Positions 34,458-46,322 of a DNA stretch of 64,000 nucleotides are shown piece by piece. Source of the DNA: JBDTSW01 sp963807385 (GTDB lineage Bacteria > Actinomycetota > Thermoleophilia > Solirubrobacterales > 70-9). The stretch lies in contig CAWEBQ010000005.1 in assembly GCA_963807385.1 (NCBI GenBank), forward strand, positions 62,001 through 126,000. The letters are read 5' to 3'. Position 1 is the stretch's first letter; each line of letters opens with the position of its first letter. The notes beneath the pieces are model-generated. The model did not search any database. It had not been told where the DNA came from and saw only the letters and a list, made by a program, of their open reading frames with translations. The position numbers were made by a program, and so were the translations under genes.

Positions 34458-34964
34458 ATGGGTGCCACCGTGGACAAGCGCTTAACGGGCATCTACCTTC
34501 AGGACCATCTCGCGGGATCGACGACGGGTACCGAGCTGGCCAGGCGCGCCGCCGGGAGCAACGAGGGCACGGAGCTGGGTTCGTTTCTCGCACGCCTCTC
34601 CGACGAGATCGAGCAGGATCGCGAGTCGCTCCTCGCGGTGATGGAGGAGCTGGGCGTGCGCGACGACAAGGTCAAGAACTCGGTGGCGTGGGGCGCCGAG
34701 AAGCTCGGGCGTCTGAAGCCGAACGGGCGGCTGCTCAGCTACTCACCCCTGTCTCGCGTGGTCGAGCTCGAGGGCCTTCACGTCGGGATCTCGGGGAAGC
34801 TCTCGCTGTGGCAGTCGCTGGAGGCGGCCGATGGGGGCGAGATCTCGTCGGTGGACCTGATCGACCTGATCGCCCGGGCGCAAGCTCAGCTGGCCGAGCT
34901 GGAGCCGTACAGGGCGGCGGCAGCGGCCACCGCGTTCGCCGGGGAGCCGGCGAGGAGCGCCTGA
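34458..34964 (+). CDS. Conserved helical protein of unknown function
   Basis: 168 residues from ATG 34458, chosen because GAGGAG lies five bases upstream. The product is almost all helix with four amphipathic segments (about 8-30, 36-63, 70-82, 98-135), resembling a ferritin-like four-helix bundle but without an evident di-iron Glu/His set. No domain assigned; soluble. Confidence 0.6.
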   Translation: MGATVDKRLTGIYLQDHLAGSTTGTELARRAAGSNEGTELGSFLARLSDEIEQDRESLLAVMEELGVRDDKVKNSVAWGAEKLGRLKPNGRLLSYSPLSRVVELEGLHVGISGKLSLWQSLEAADGGEISSVDLIDLIARAQAQLAELEPYRAAAAATAFAGEPARSA

Positions 34965-34971
34965 GCCCGGG

Positions 34972-36009
34972 CTAGGCGGACGCGGTCTTCGCCCGCCGGC
35001 GAGCCCGCCTCGGGGCGGTCTCGGTGAGCAGGCGACGGAGCTCGGCGGTGACGATCTCGTCGGCCTCGAGCGGGACCATGTGGCCGGAGCGATCCGCGAT
35101 CACCACCTCGGGCGAGGCGGGCAGCAGGTCGGCCAGCCTGTCCGCGTGCATCGGCGGCGTCATCTTGTCCCGGGCCCCGGCGATGACGGTCGCGGGGACC
35201 TCGAGGCTGGCGAGGCCGTCGTAGACGTCCAGCTTGGTGAGCGTGCCGCCGCTCAACCCTCGCACCCTCCGGGGGCAGTTGCGGACCATCGCGCTGACGA
35301 GCGCGACGTCGTCGGCCCTGGCGTCGGGGCCGAACGCGAGGTATCTGACGCCGGCGCGCACGACGCTCTCCGGCGCCCCGGCGAACGGGATCTCGGTGGA
35401 GAGCAGGGCGACCTCGATCGTCTCCTTGGCGCTGCCGAGCGGGACCGGCGCCCGCACGACGAGGCTCTCGCTGACGAGATCCCCGAGCCCGGTGCCGATC
35501 ATCCCCACGGCGGCGCATCGCTTGGGTACACGCTCGGGGTGGCGGAGCCCCCAGGCGCCGATCGTCATGGCGCCCATCGAGTGCCCCGCCATAACCGCGC
35601 GCTCGCCCTTTGCCAGGCTCGACTCCAGCACGGCGTCGAGGTCGTCCGCGAAGGCCTCGATCGAGTAGTCGAGGGTGGGGGCCAGGCCGCTCCGGCCGTG
35701 CCCGCGGAGGTCGAAGGTGATCACGCGGTACTCGTCTGCGAGCTGATCGATCTGCCGGTGCCAGAGCTCGATCGAGCACATCCAGGCGTGGATCAGGACC
35801 AGGGGCTGCCCGTCCTCCGGGCCGAACTCGGCGACGTGGATCTCGGTGCCGTCGAGGCTGGTGACGGAGCGCTCGCGACCACCGTCGATCGAGACCGGCA
35901 GCTGCACGGGCCCGGCGTCTCGCGCGCGGGAGAACAGCCAGGCGGCGGCGCCCGCGGCGGCGGCGCCCGCGGCGGCGGCTGCGAGTCTTCGGCCCCGTCG
36001 CTCGCTCAC
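34972..36009 (-). CDS. Alpha/beta hydrolase with N-terminal membrane anchor
   Basis: 345 residues from a GTG at 36009 that overlaps the preceding stop. An Ala-rich segment at about 9-26 may be a signal anchor. The catalytic triad is visible: Ser in VMAGHSMGAMT (about 140), Asp in VIAGARDKMTPP and His in DRSGHMVPLE. The cap and substrate are undefined; esterase, lipase or haloperoxidase-like activity is possible. It is third in the operon with the small and large membrane proteins upstream. Confidence 0.8.
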   Translation of the reverse strand: MSERRGRRLAAAAAGAAAAGAAAWLFSRARDAGPVQLPVSIDGGRERSVTSLDGTEIHVAEFGPEDGQPLVLIHAWMCSIELWHRQIDQLADEYRVITFDLRGHGRSGLAPTLDYSIEAFADDLDAVLESSLAKGERAVMAGHSMGAMTIGAWGLRHPERVPKRCAAVGMIGTGLGDLVSESLVVRAPVPLGSAKETIEVALLSTEIPFAGAPESVVRAGVRYLAFGPDARADDVALVSAMVRNCPRRVRGLSGGTLTKLDVYDGLASLEVPATVIAGARDKMTPPMHADRLADLLPASPEVVIADRSGHMVPLEADEIVTAELRRLLTETAPRRARRRAKTASA

Positions 36010-36179
36010 GCCGAGGAGCTTGTCGGATCGTCGCCCCGGCCGTCGGCCGCCCGGGACCCCAGGCGGTCGCGAGCGACCAGGAAGAGCAGCCCGATCACGA
36101 TCACGATCATCGGGACCACGAACGGGAGGGCGCTCACCACATCGCCGTGGTCGGCGAGGGGAAGCAGGACACCGCTCAT
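36006..36179 (-). CDS. Small single-helix membrane protein, 57 aa
   Basis: ATG at 36179 overlaps the stop of the 616-residue membrane protein (TGATG), and its own stop overlaps the hydrolase start. One clear transmembrane helix, VVSALPFVVPMIVIVIGLLF, is followed by a polar acidic tail. The tight placement makes it a credible small subunit or accessory protein of the larger membrane protein upstream. Confidence 0.6.
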   Translation of the reverse strand: MSGVLLPLADHGDVVSALPFVVPMIVIVIGLLFLVARDRLGSRAADGRGDDPTSSSA

Positions 36180-38029
36180 CACGACGCCTCGATCGGGCCG
36201 CCGACGCGCGGCCTTGGGCGTCGCTCCTGCGCCCGCCTCGCCGCGGCTCCCTCGGCTGTGACCGCGAGTCGGTGCAGGCCCCATGCGATCAGCGCCAGGA
36301 ACGCGAGCGTGATCGCCAGCACCACCGCGTAGGCGGCGGCCCACACGCCCGGGGCGGCGGTGAGCTGCTCGCGCTGGAGAATCTCGTGGTCGGCCACGAA
36401 CTCACGGGTCACGCCGGTCGTGGCCGGCACCTCCTGGACGGGAATCGCATCGTCCGACGGCAGGTACACCGGCAGGCCGGTGAGCGAGTTGCCCTCGTGC
36501 AGGCGCACGAGCGTCTTCCAGTCGTCGTTCAGCGGGACCGGGCCGGAGGTCCGGTAGGTGCCCGGCTGCCCGGTGGGCTGCATGTCCTCGAGCACCAGCC
36601 CGCCGCCCTGCCACGAGATCGCCTGGAACCAGTCGGCGTTCTCGGCGGCCTGAGGCGGGTCGATTGCCACCGTCACGATGCCCTCGCGCTCGCCGGGGGA
36701 GCCCGACTCCGCGATCGAGATCGTGCCGCGGATGCCCTCGTCGGCAGGCTTCTGGAGCCCGAACACGACCAGGCCCGCGACCACGGCGGCGCCGGCGATC
36801 GCACCGGTACGCATCGAGTGGGTGCGGGGCAGGCGGTCCGAGGCCAGGTGCGCTCCCATCCAGGCGCCGAGCAGCGACGCGGGGATCGCCATCGCGAAGC
36901 CCAGGATGGCGCCCTCGGGCAGCAGCTCGGTCGGCCAGGGGATCGGCATCATGATCTGGGACCAGGCCCACTCCACGGCGAGCCCGACGGTGCCGATGCC
37001 CGCGCCGGCGTACAGGGCGAAGCGCAGCGGCCTCTCCGAGCTCACCCTGAGGGCGATCAGCTCGACGACGACCGCGGAAGCCAGATAGAGCGGGAAGTAG
37101 GGCGTGGTCTGGCCGAGGATCGGCCCGACGATGATCGCGATCCCGCCGCGGATGGCGATGAAGAACAGTGCCGCTCCGATCGCGGCTCCCTTGCCGAGCC
37201 AGACGCGGGCGGCGACCAGCGCGACGCCGGAGGCGAGCATGACCAGCATCGGGGCGAAGACGAAGCGAAACTGCGGAACGCCGAAGTCGAACTCGGCCTG
37301 GAAGGTCGACAGCCCGAGCAGGAAGGCGCCCGTGAGCGCGACGTTGCGGACCCACAGGACCCAGCTCGTGCCGTGCTCGGGCCGGTCGGCGGCGGTGTTG
37401 GCGCGGCTGCCCTCGACCAACAGGACGGCCAGGCCGATGAGCGTCATCGAGGCGCCGCCGATCAGCATCAGATGGGTGGGCCCCCACAGGGTCACGTCCT
37501 GGCCGAAGAGCCGGTGCCAGACATCGTCGAGGGGAAATCCCACGAGCGAGAACGCGCCGCAGGCGGCGATCAGGACGCCGCCGATCGGTGCGTACCAGTC
37601 GCCGGTGATCCGAACCGAGGTGGGCCCGGGGCGCTCCTTCGGCATCACGATCGCCAGGAAGCCGGCCGCGAAAACGCCGAACAGGCCGCCCAGGATCGCG
37701 TAGTGGGCGGGGTTCGCCAGCGGCCCCTCGTCGCGGCCGTTGTCGATGTGGAGCGAGATGTCCCAGAGCATCCCGAACAGGGCGAGCAGCAGCGAGCCGG
37801 TGATGATGCCGGCCGGCAGCGCCGCCCACGAAGGTATGCCCGAGACGCGCTCGGCGAACGCGCCGAGCCGGTCGAGTAGGTCGGTTCGCCCGGTCCGGTG
37901 CCCGTAGCCGAGCGCGAAGAGACCGCCGGTGACGATCGTCGCGGCGGTGGTGGCGAGGATTACCTGGCCGATCGCGGCGCCGCCGGCGGGGGGGCTCGCC
38001 TGGGCCAGAAGGGGGATGAGGTCGGTCAT
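36179..38029 (-). CDS. Large polytopic membrane protein with Asp/His motifs in helices
   Basis: 616 residues with about 11-12 membrane helices, then a soluble region (about 425-560) that looks like a beta-sandwich (GTYRTSGPVPLNDDW, as in FixH/YtkA-type domains), then a final helix and a basic tail. Near helix ends lie WDISLHIDNGRD...PAHY (D90, H94, H109) and DDVWHRLFGQDVTLWGPTH (D168, H172, H186). Each is Asp-x3-His-x13/14-His, close to the Asp-x3-His-x12-His copper site of PmoC. Divergent from a MerR regulator. I do not recognise the family; a metal-binding membrane enzyme or transporter is inferred. Confidence 0.65.
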   Translation of the reverse strand: MTDLIPLLAQASPPAGGAAIGQVILATTAATIVTGGLFALGYGHRTGRTDLLDRLGAFAERVSGIPSWAALPAGIITGSLLLALFGMLWDISLHIDNGRDEGPLANPAHYAILGGLFGVFAAGFLAIVMPKERPGPTSVRITGDWYAPIGGVLIAACGAFSLVGFPLDDVWHRLFGQDVTLWGPTHLMLIGGASMTLIGLAVLLVEGSRANTAADRPEHGTSWVLWVRNVALTGAFLLGLSTFQAEFDFGVPQFRFVFAPMLVMLASGVALVAARVWLGKGAAIGAALFFIAIRGGIAIIVGPILGQTTPYFPLYLASAVVVELIALRVSSERPLRFALYAGAGIGTVGLAVEWAWSQIMMPIPWPTELLPEGAILGFAMAIPASLLGAWMGAHLASDRLPRTHSMRTGAIAGAAVVAGLVVFGLQKPADEGIRGTISIAESGSPGEREGIVTVAIDPPQAAENADWFQAISWQGGGLVLEDMQPTGQPGTYRTSGPVPLNDDWKTLVRLHEGNSLTGLPVYLPSDDAIPVQEVPATTGVTREFVADHEILQREQLTAAPGVWAAAYAVVLAITLAFLALIAWGLHRLAVTAEGAAARRAQERRPRPRVGGPIEAS

Positions 38030-38110
38030 TCGAGTCTCCTAGTCTGAAAAGTTCGTTGCCCGTGAATTCGTGGGCGTTGGGGAGGTCTACACCTGCCCTG
38101 TACCCGACGT

Positions 38111-38141
38111 TACATCACTTCATGTCACATTGTTCAGTGAT
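38111..38141. promoter_or_regulatory. Inverted-repeat operator candidate between MerR gene and membrane-protein operon
   Basis: In the divergent intergenic region there is ATCACT (38114-38119) paired with AGTGAT (38136-38141), and nested TACAT/ATGT arms (38111-38115, 38122-38125). The stretch is AT-rich compared with its surroundings and ends 15 bases before the MerR start codon. It is a plausible binding site for the MerR protein itself. Confidence 0.4.
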
Positions 38142-38155
38142 ATCGTCACGTAGGC

Positions 38156-38911
38156 ATGGAGGCGGCCGCCACAGAGGAACAGGGAGACGTCGAGCTCACG
38201 ATCGACGAGCTCGCCCGGGCGTCCGGCATGTCGGTGCGCAACATCCGCGAGCACCAGGCCCGTGGCCTCCTGCAGCCACCGGAGGTTCGCGCCCGGATCG
38301 GCTACTACGGGCCCGAGCACCTCGAGCGCCTGAAGCTCATCACCGAGCTGCAGACCGAGGGGTTCAACCTCAAGGGGATCAAGCGCCTGATCGACGATGC
38401 ACACGGGGTGACCGACCGACTCGCCGCCGTGCGCCGGGCGGTGATCGAGCCGTTCGAGACCGAGCAGCCCGAGGTCTTCACGCTGGAGGAGCTGACCGAG
38501 CGCTTCGGCGCCGAGAACGCCGACGCGACCGAGCGGGCGGTGAAGCTGGGCGCCCTTGTCCCGCTATCGGACGGGAGCTTCGAGGCCCCGAGCCCATCCC
38601 TGCTCGCCGCCGCCGAGGAGGTCGTCTCCCGCGGGGTCTCGCTCAAAACCGCCCTGGCCGTGCTCAGTCAGATGGAGCACTCCTCGAAGGAGGTCGCGCG
38701 GAGCTTCGTGCGCCTGTTCCTGGAGGAGGTGTGGAAGCCGTTCGCCGACGCCGGCTATCCGGAGGAGCGCTGGCCGGAGATCCTGGAATCGATCGAGCGG
38801 CTGCGACCGATAGCCTCGCAGGCACTCTTGGCCACCTTCAGGCACACCATGACCGGCGAGGTCCAGGACGCGTTCGGCAAGGAGCTCTCGCGTCAGTCGA
38901 GGGGCAAATGA
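38156..38911 (+). CDS. MerR-family transcriptional regulator
   Basis: 251 residues. The HTH and wing LTIDELARASGMSVRNIREH, followed by IGYYGPEHLERLKLITELQTEG, are typical MerR. The C-terminal two-thirds is long, helical and unlike metal-sensing MerR proteins: no Cys is present, so copper or mercury sensing by thiols is unlikely. It overlaps the next gene by ATGA. Divergent from the 616-residue membrane-protein operon, which it may regulate. Confidence 0.85.
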   Translation: MEAAATEEQGDVELTIDELARASGMSVRNIREHQARGLLQPPEVRARIGYYGPEHLERLKLITELQTEGFNLKGIKRLIDDAHGVTDRLAAVRRAVIEPFETEQPEVFTLEELTERFGAENADATERAVKLGALVPLSDGSFEAPSPSLLAAAEEVVSRGVSLKTALAVLSQMEHSSKEVARSFVRLFLEEVWKPFADAGYPEERWPEILESIERLRPIASQALLATFRHTMTGEVQDAFGKELSRQSRGK

Positions 38912-39402
38912 GCGAGGACGCGCCTGAGACCGAGGCCGCGGCGCGGCCCGCCGCCGACGCGGCGGACCCCGACGAGGCCGCTCCGAAGCCGCCCGGGGCA
39001 AACGGTGGCCTGCTCGCCGACCTGAGCGGCGGGCTCTCGGGCGCGCTGAAGCCGCTCGCTGGCCTCGGGGGACTGGGCGAGGACATCCGCGAGATGACCG
39101 AGTACGTAAAGCGGATGGCCTCGAACACCGCGACGCTCCCCGAGGTCACCGACACGCTCCACCAGATCCACCGGCGGACCGAGCACATGGACCGGGAGGT
39201 CACCGAGATGCACGCGGCCGTCGAGGAGCTGCGCGACCTGCTCGAGCCGGTGGCCGGACAGCTCGAGAGCGTCGCGCGACTCACGAACCGCCTGCCCGGC
39301 GGGCGCAAGTACCGCCGGGCGCAGGCCGAGGCCGACGCGGCCTCAGCCGCGGAGGATGCCGCCCTCGACGAGGAGGCCGCGCGGGTCCGCGAGGCCGAGT
39401 AG
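38908..39402 (+). CDS. Coiled-coil protein of unknown function
   Basis: 164 residues from ATG 38908 inside the MerR stop (ATGA). An acidic Ala/Pro-rich N-terminus (1-35), a Gly-rich linker, then a helical region about 55-130 with heptad-like spacing (VTDTLHQIHRRTEHMDREVT) that should form a coiled coil, and an acidic Ala-rich end. Phasin-like or scaffold proteins can look like this. Translationally coupled to the MerR gene. Confidence 0.65.
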   Translation: MSEDAPETEAAARPAADAADPDEAAPKPPGANGGLLADLSGGLSGALKPLAGLGGLGEDIREMTEYVKRMASNTATLPEVTDTLHQIHRRTEHMDREVTEMHAAVEELRDLLEPVAGQLESVARLTNRLPGGRKYRRAQAEADAASAAEDAALDEEAARVREAE

Positions 39403-39489
39403 GCCGAGCAGGGGCAGAACAGCTCGGTGGCGGATTCTGCGGCGCTCCGACCGGTCGCACGGCCCGGCGGCGGTGAAGCTTCGACCCCG

Positions 39490-40641
39490 CTACGGGATCG
39501 TGAACCCGACCAGCTCGCTGTCCAGGAGCCTCCAGGTCGAACTCGTCTCCCCGCAGCTGAAGGAGAACACGTTGGTCCCGGCGGACACCGGGTGGACCTC
39601 GATCAGGCTGGTCTCCCCCTCTTGAGGATCGAAGGGGGCGATGAATTCCGTCTCGAGCTTTTGCCCGGTAACCCCTGATCGCAGGTCGCAAACGCCCGAG
39701 CCGGTGCCGAAGACGGTGGGGGGCCGGGTGCTGTCCCAATGGACGTTCGCGATCAGGACCGCCTCGGCGGAGCTATTGCTCGGAACCTCGAGAGTGACCT
39801 TCTTGCAGGAGGTCATCCCGCTGGGGGGCGAGCAGTTGGCTTCGTTGGAGGGGGTCGCCGCTTCACCCGAGCCCAGGGTCTCGCCCTCCGAGGCGTCGAG
39901 GTGCTGGCGGATGGTCTGCCCCTCGAGCAGTCTGGCGTCGGGAACCGTGGCCAGCGAGGCCTCCTGGATGTGTGCGCCGCCAAGCGTGCTGTTCAGGGAA
40001 ACATCCGAGCCGCTGATCGAGCCGTCCACGACCTTCGCTCCGTTAACGGACCCTCCTTCGAGGTCGGCGAGACCGATGCTGTTGTCCAGCATGTCGATTC
40101 CGGTCAGTGATGCGTTGACAACGTTCGCTCCGTCCACGACGTTGAGTGCGATCCGCGGGTTTGGGTAGCTGCCGGTGAGGTGGCCCCCCGCGGCGCCGGT
40201 CGGCGCTCCGCCGGACAGGACCTCGCAGCTGACGGTGCCGTCCTGTTCGACCCGGCGGATCGCGTTGCCGGTCGGACAGCCCTCGCTCACCCGGCTCTGC
40301 AGCACGCTGGCGTCGAGGCTTCCCTCGTTGACTTGCTCAGTCGTCACCGAGTCGTCCTCCAGGTGCGCGCCGGTGAGGGCGCCGAGGGCCAGGTCGGAGC
40401 CCCCCAGGGAGCCGTCGGCGACCCTGCTCGAGTCCACGGCGTCGAAGGCGAGCTTCGAGCGACTCACGGCGCCGCGATTCAGATCGGCGCGTTTCACCTG
40501 ACGGTTGATGATGTCCTTCGAGCTAACGGTGTCGCTCCCGGGCAGGGCCGCCGCGGTCCCGGCGGTGGCGAAGCAGAACAGGGAGATGTAGCCGACGACG
40601 TTCGTGCGGATGTGCGTCCTGATGCGTCCTGAGGGGTTCAT
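39490..40641 (-). CDS. Secreted protein with degenerate pentapeptide-like repeats
   Basis: 383 residues from ATG 40641. A hydrophobic stretch VVGYISLFCFATAGTAAALP acts as signal peptide or anchor. The middle (about 45-235) is made of short units such as GSLGGSDLALGALTGAHLED and NSIGLADLEGGSVNGAKVVD, a beta-helix-type repeat also seen in tail-fibre-like and surface proteins. The C-terminal domain (about 265-383) has four Cys that may form disulfides. Probably a cell-surface protein. An upstream pair of palindromes (40748-40784) may regulate it. Confidence 0.65.
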   Translation of the reverse strand: MNPSGRIRTHIRTNVVGYISLFCFATAGTAAALPGSDTVSSKDIINRQVKRADLNRGAVSRSKLAFDAVDSSRVADGSLGGSDLALGALTGAHLEDDSVTTEQVNEGSLDASVLQSRVSEGCPTGNAIRRVEQDGTVSCEVLSGGAPTGAAGGHLTGSYPNPRIALNVVDGANVVNASLTGIDMLDNSIGLADLEGGSVNGAKVVDGSISGSDVSLNSTLGGAHIQEASLATVPDARLLEGQTIRQHLDASEGETLGSGEAATPSNEANCSPPSGMTSCKKVTLEVPSNSSAEAVLIANVHWDSTRPPTVFGTGSGVCDLRSGVTGQKLETEFIAPFDPQEGETSLIEVHPVSAGTNVFSFSCGETSSTWRLLDSELVGFTIP

Positions 40642-40747
40642 TCGGAGGGCCTCCGTGGATTGACGAACCGCCCCAGCGTCTCGCGTCCCCGAGCCTGGTG
40701 GCATGGGGGAGATCCCTACTTGTGCCTACCGATCGCGCATTCGGGAG

Positions 40748-40784
40748 GCGTGATCATGCGGCTAGAGCGTGATCACGCGGCTAG
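40748..40784. promoter_or_regulatory. Two tandem palindromic operator-like sites
   Basis: Two 18-base copies, GCGTGATCAtGCGGCTAG (40748-40765) and GCGTGATCAcGCGGCTAG (40767-40784), differ at one base and have a 19-base period. The core GCGTGATCACGC is a perfect 12-base palindrome in the second copy. They lie about 110 bases upstream of the secreted-protein gene (minus strand) and downstream of nrdJ. Tandem palindromes at about two helical turns are typical of dimeric regulator binding sites. Confidence 0.5.
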
Positions 40785-40848
40785 GTGAATAGCGGGGGCG
40801 GGGTTGAACCCGCTGCCTCCTGGTATTGCGTCCGACCGAGCTTGTCGC

Positions 40849-44826
<3,978 letters not shown>

Positions 44827-44860
44827 CCAACTCTCTCCTCGGACTGACTTTGAAGGTGGA

Positions 44861-45328
44861 CTATCCATGCTCGCGCGCGCCTCGGACGGAACCCCCCGCC
44901 GTAGACCCCCCAATTTCCGGGTTGAAATCCGGCAGCGTCCCCGCGAACTGGAGGTAGGCGCCGCGGTCGAGCTCCTCCAGGCGCCGGAGGCAGATCTCGC
45001 CGACGGCCGCCGCATCGATAACGCCTCCCCTGGCGGTCGCCGCGCGCCCGACGGCATCGACGACGCCGTGGATGTCAGCGGCCGAGACCGGGCGCTTGTG
45101 GGCGGCCCTCACCACTGCGCCGCGGAGCTTCTCGGCGTTAAACGGCTGACGCCGCCCGTCACGTTTTTGGACCCAGAGCCGATCGACGGCTACGCGCTCG
45201 AAGGTCGTGAAGCGCTCCCCGCACGAGACGCACGCCCGGCGACGGCGAACGGAGCGGCCTTCGTCGGCCGCGCGCGACTCCAGCACCCGTGTGTTCGCGT
45301 TGCAGCTGGGACACTCCATGACCGCCAT
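44861..45328 (-). CDS. nrdR: Transcriptional repressor NrdR
   Basis: 155 residues. Zinc ribbon MECPSCNANTRVLESR with RRRACVSCGERFTTFER, followed by an ATP-cone (VQKRDGRRQPFNAEKLRGAV). It represses ribonucleotide reductase genes when dATP/ATP is bound. It is directly upstream of nrdJ on the same strand and likely autoregulated. I could not identify two clear NrdR boxes in the upstream DNA; GTGGTGT repeats (about 45310-45370) are the nearest candidates. Confidence 0.95.
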   Translation of the reverse strand: MAVMECPSCNANTRVLESRAADEGRSVRRRRACVSCGERFTTFERVAVDRLWVQKRDGRRQPFNAEKLRGAVVRAAHKRPVSAADIHGVVDAVGRAATARGGVIDAAAVGEICLRRLEELDRGAYLQFAGTLPDFNPEIGGSTAGGSVRGAREHG

Positions 45329-45379
45329 TTTACACCACTGCTAGCGATCTTCCGCCACACCACACCACATCTAGCGTCC

Positions 45380-45419
45380 GGGGTCAGGCACCTCCGCTTC
45401 GCGGTCGGTGCCTGACCCC
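45380..45419. repeat. 40-bp palindromic repeat (GGGGTCAGGCACC family)
   Basis: Arms GGGGTCAGGCACC (45380-45392) and GGTGCCTGACCCC (45407-45419) are perfectly complementary. The loop itself holds CCGC-TTC-GCGG, so nearly the whole 40 bases can fold. It lies between two divergent genes, where a terminator would not be expected. The same arm sequence occurs twice at 15986-16040. This fits a REP-like dispersed palindrome. Confidence 0.75.
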
Positions 45420-45458
45420 CGGGGGGTGGGCGCCGGGGCTGCGGTAGTCTCGTTCGGG

Positions 45459-46322
45459 ATGGGCGAGCAGCGGGCTGACGGGCCACGCGAGCGAATCGAA
45501 CGCGCCACCGGGCGCATGGGCGAGCGGCGCGACGCGGCCGTCGAGCGCATGGGCGAGCGGCGCGACGCCGCGGTCGATGCGATGGCCACGGCCCGCGAGA
45601 GCGCGGCCGATCGGGTCGCCACGGCCCGCGAGAACACCGCCGACGCCGTCGCGTCCGCCAAGGCGAGTGCCGCCGAGGCGATCGCGAAGGTGAAGCCCCG
45701 CCTCCGCGGGGTCTCCCACGAGTGGGCGTTCTTCCTCTCCCTCGGGCTCGGGGCCGCGCTGATCATCGCCGCGGAGGGCGCCAAGGCCACGGTCGCCGTC
45801 GCGATCTACGCCGCCAGCCTCTCCGCGCTCTTCGGCGTGAGCGCCCTGTATCACCGCGTCACCTGGAGGCCGGAGGTGCGCGTGTGGATGCGCCGCCTGG
45901 ACCACACCATGATCTTCCTGCTGATCGCCGGCACGATCACGCCGTTCGCCCTCCTCGTCCTCGAGGGCGGTTTCGCGAAGGCGCTGCTGATCGGCGTCTG
46001 GGGCGCGGCGCTCGGCGGGATCGTCGTCGAGCTGATCTGGGTCGACGCGCCGAAGTGGCTGGCGGCGATCGTGTACGTAGCGGTCGGGCTGATCGGCGCC
46101 GTCGCCTACCCGGAGATCGTCTCCAAGGCTGGCCTCGGCGCCGGCCTCCTGATCGCGGCCGGCGGCGCGCTCTACATCGCGGGCGCCGTGATCTACGCGG
46201 CCGAGCGCCCCGACCCGAGCCCCACCGTGTTCGGTTACCACGAGATCTTTCATGTCCTGGTCATCGCAGCCGCCGCGGCCCACTTCGCGGCGATCGCGTT
46301 CTTCGCCCTGCCCGCAGGATGA
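45459..46322 (+). CDS. Hemolysin III / PAQR-family membrane protein with helical N-terminal extension
   Basis: 287 residues from ATG 45459. From about residue 88 onward it has seven membrane helices with the family residues VSALYHRVTW, LDHTMIFLLIAGTITPF and FGYHEIFHVLVI, including the three His and the Ser/Asp of the PAQR zinc site. The first 80 residues are an unusual charged Ala-rich helix with repeats MGERRDAAVERMGERRDAAV and ATARESAADRVATARENTAD. Hemolysin III proteins are putative ceramidase-like hydrolases (family inference). ATGA overlap with the VOC gene. Confidence 0.85.
   Translation: MGEQRADGPRERIERATGRMGERRDAAVERMGERRDAAVDAMATARESAADRVATARENTADAVASAKASAAEAIAKVKPRLRGVSHEWAFFLSLGLGAALIIAAEGAKATVAVAIYAASLSALFGVSALYHRVTWRPEVRVWMRRLDHTMIFLLIAGTITPFALLVLEGGFAKALLIGVWGAALGGIVVELIWVDAPKWLAAIVYVAVGLIGAVAYPEIVSKAGLGAGLLIAAGGALYIAGAVIYAAERPDPSPTVFGYHEIFHVLVIAAAAAHFAAIAFFALPAG

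Noticed and set aside
44827..45057. Upstream extension of nrdJ to 45057
   Set aside because: It overlaps nrdR in another frame, is Ser/Arg-rich, and the conserved start with a good ribosome-binding site is at 44826.
45310..45375. NrdR boxes upstream of nrdR
   Set aside because: GTGGTGT repeats are present but do not form two 16-base boxes at the normal spacing, so I do not call them.
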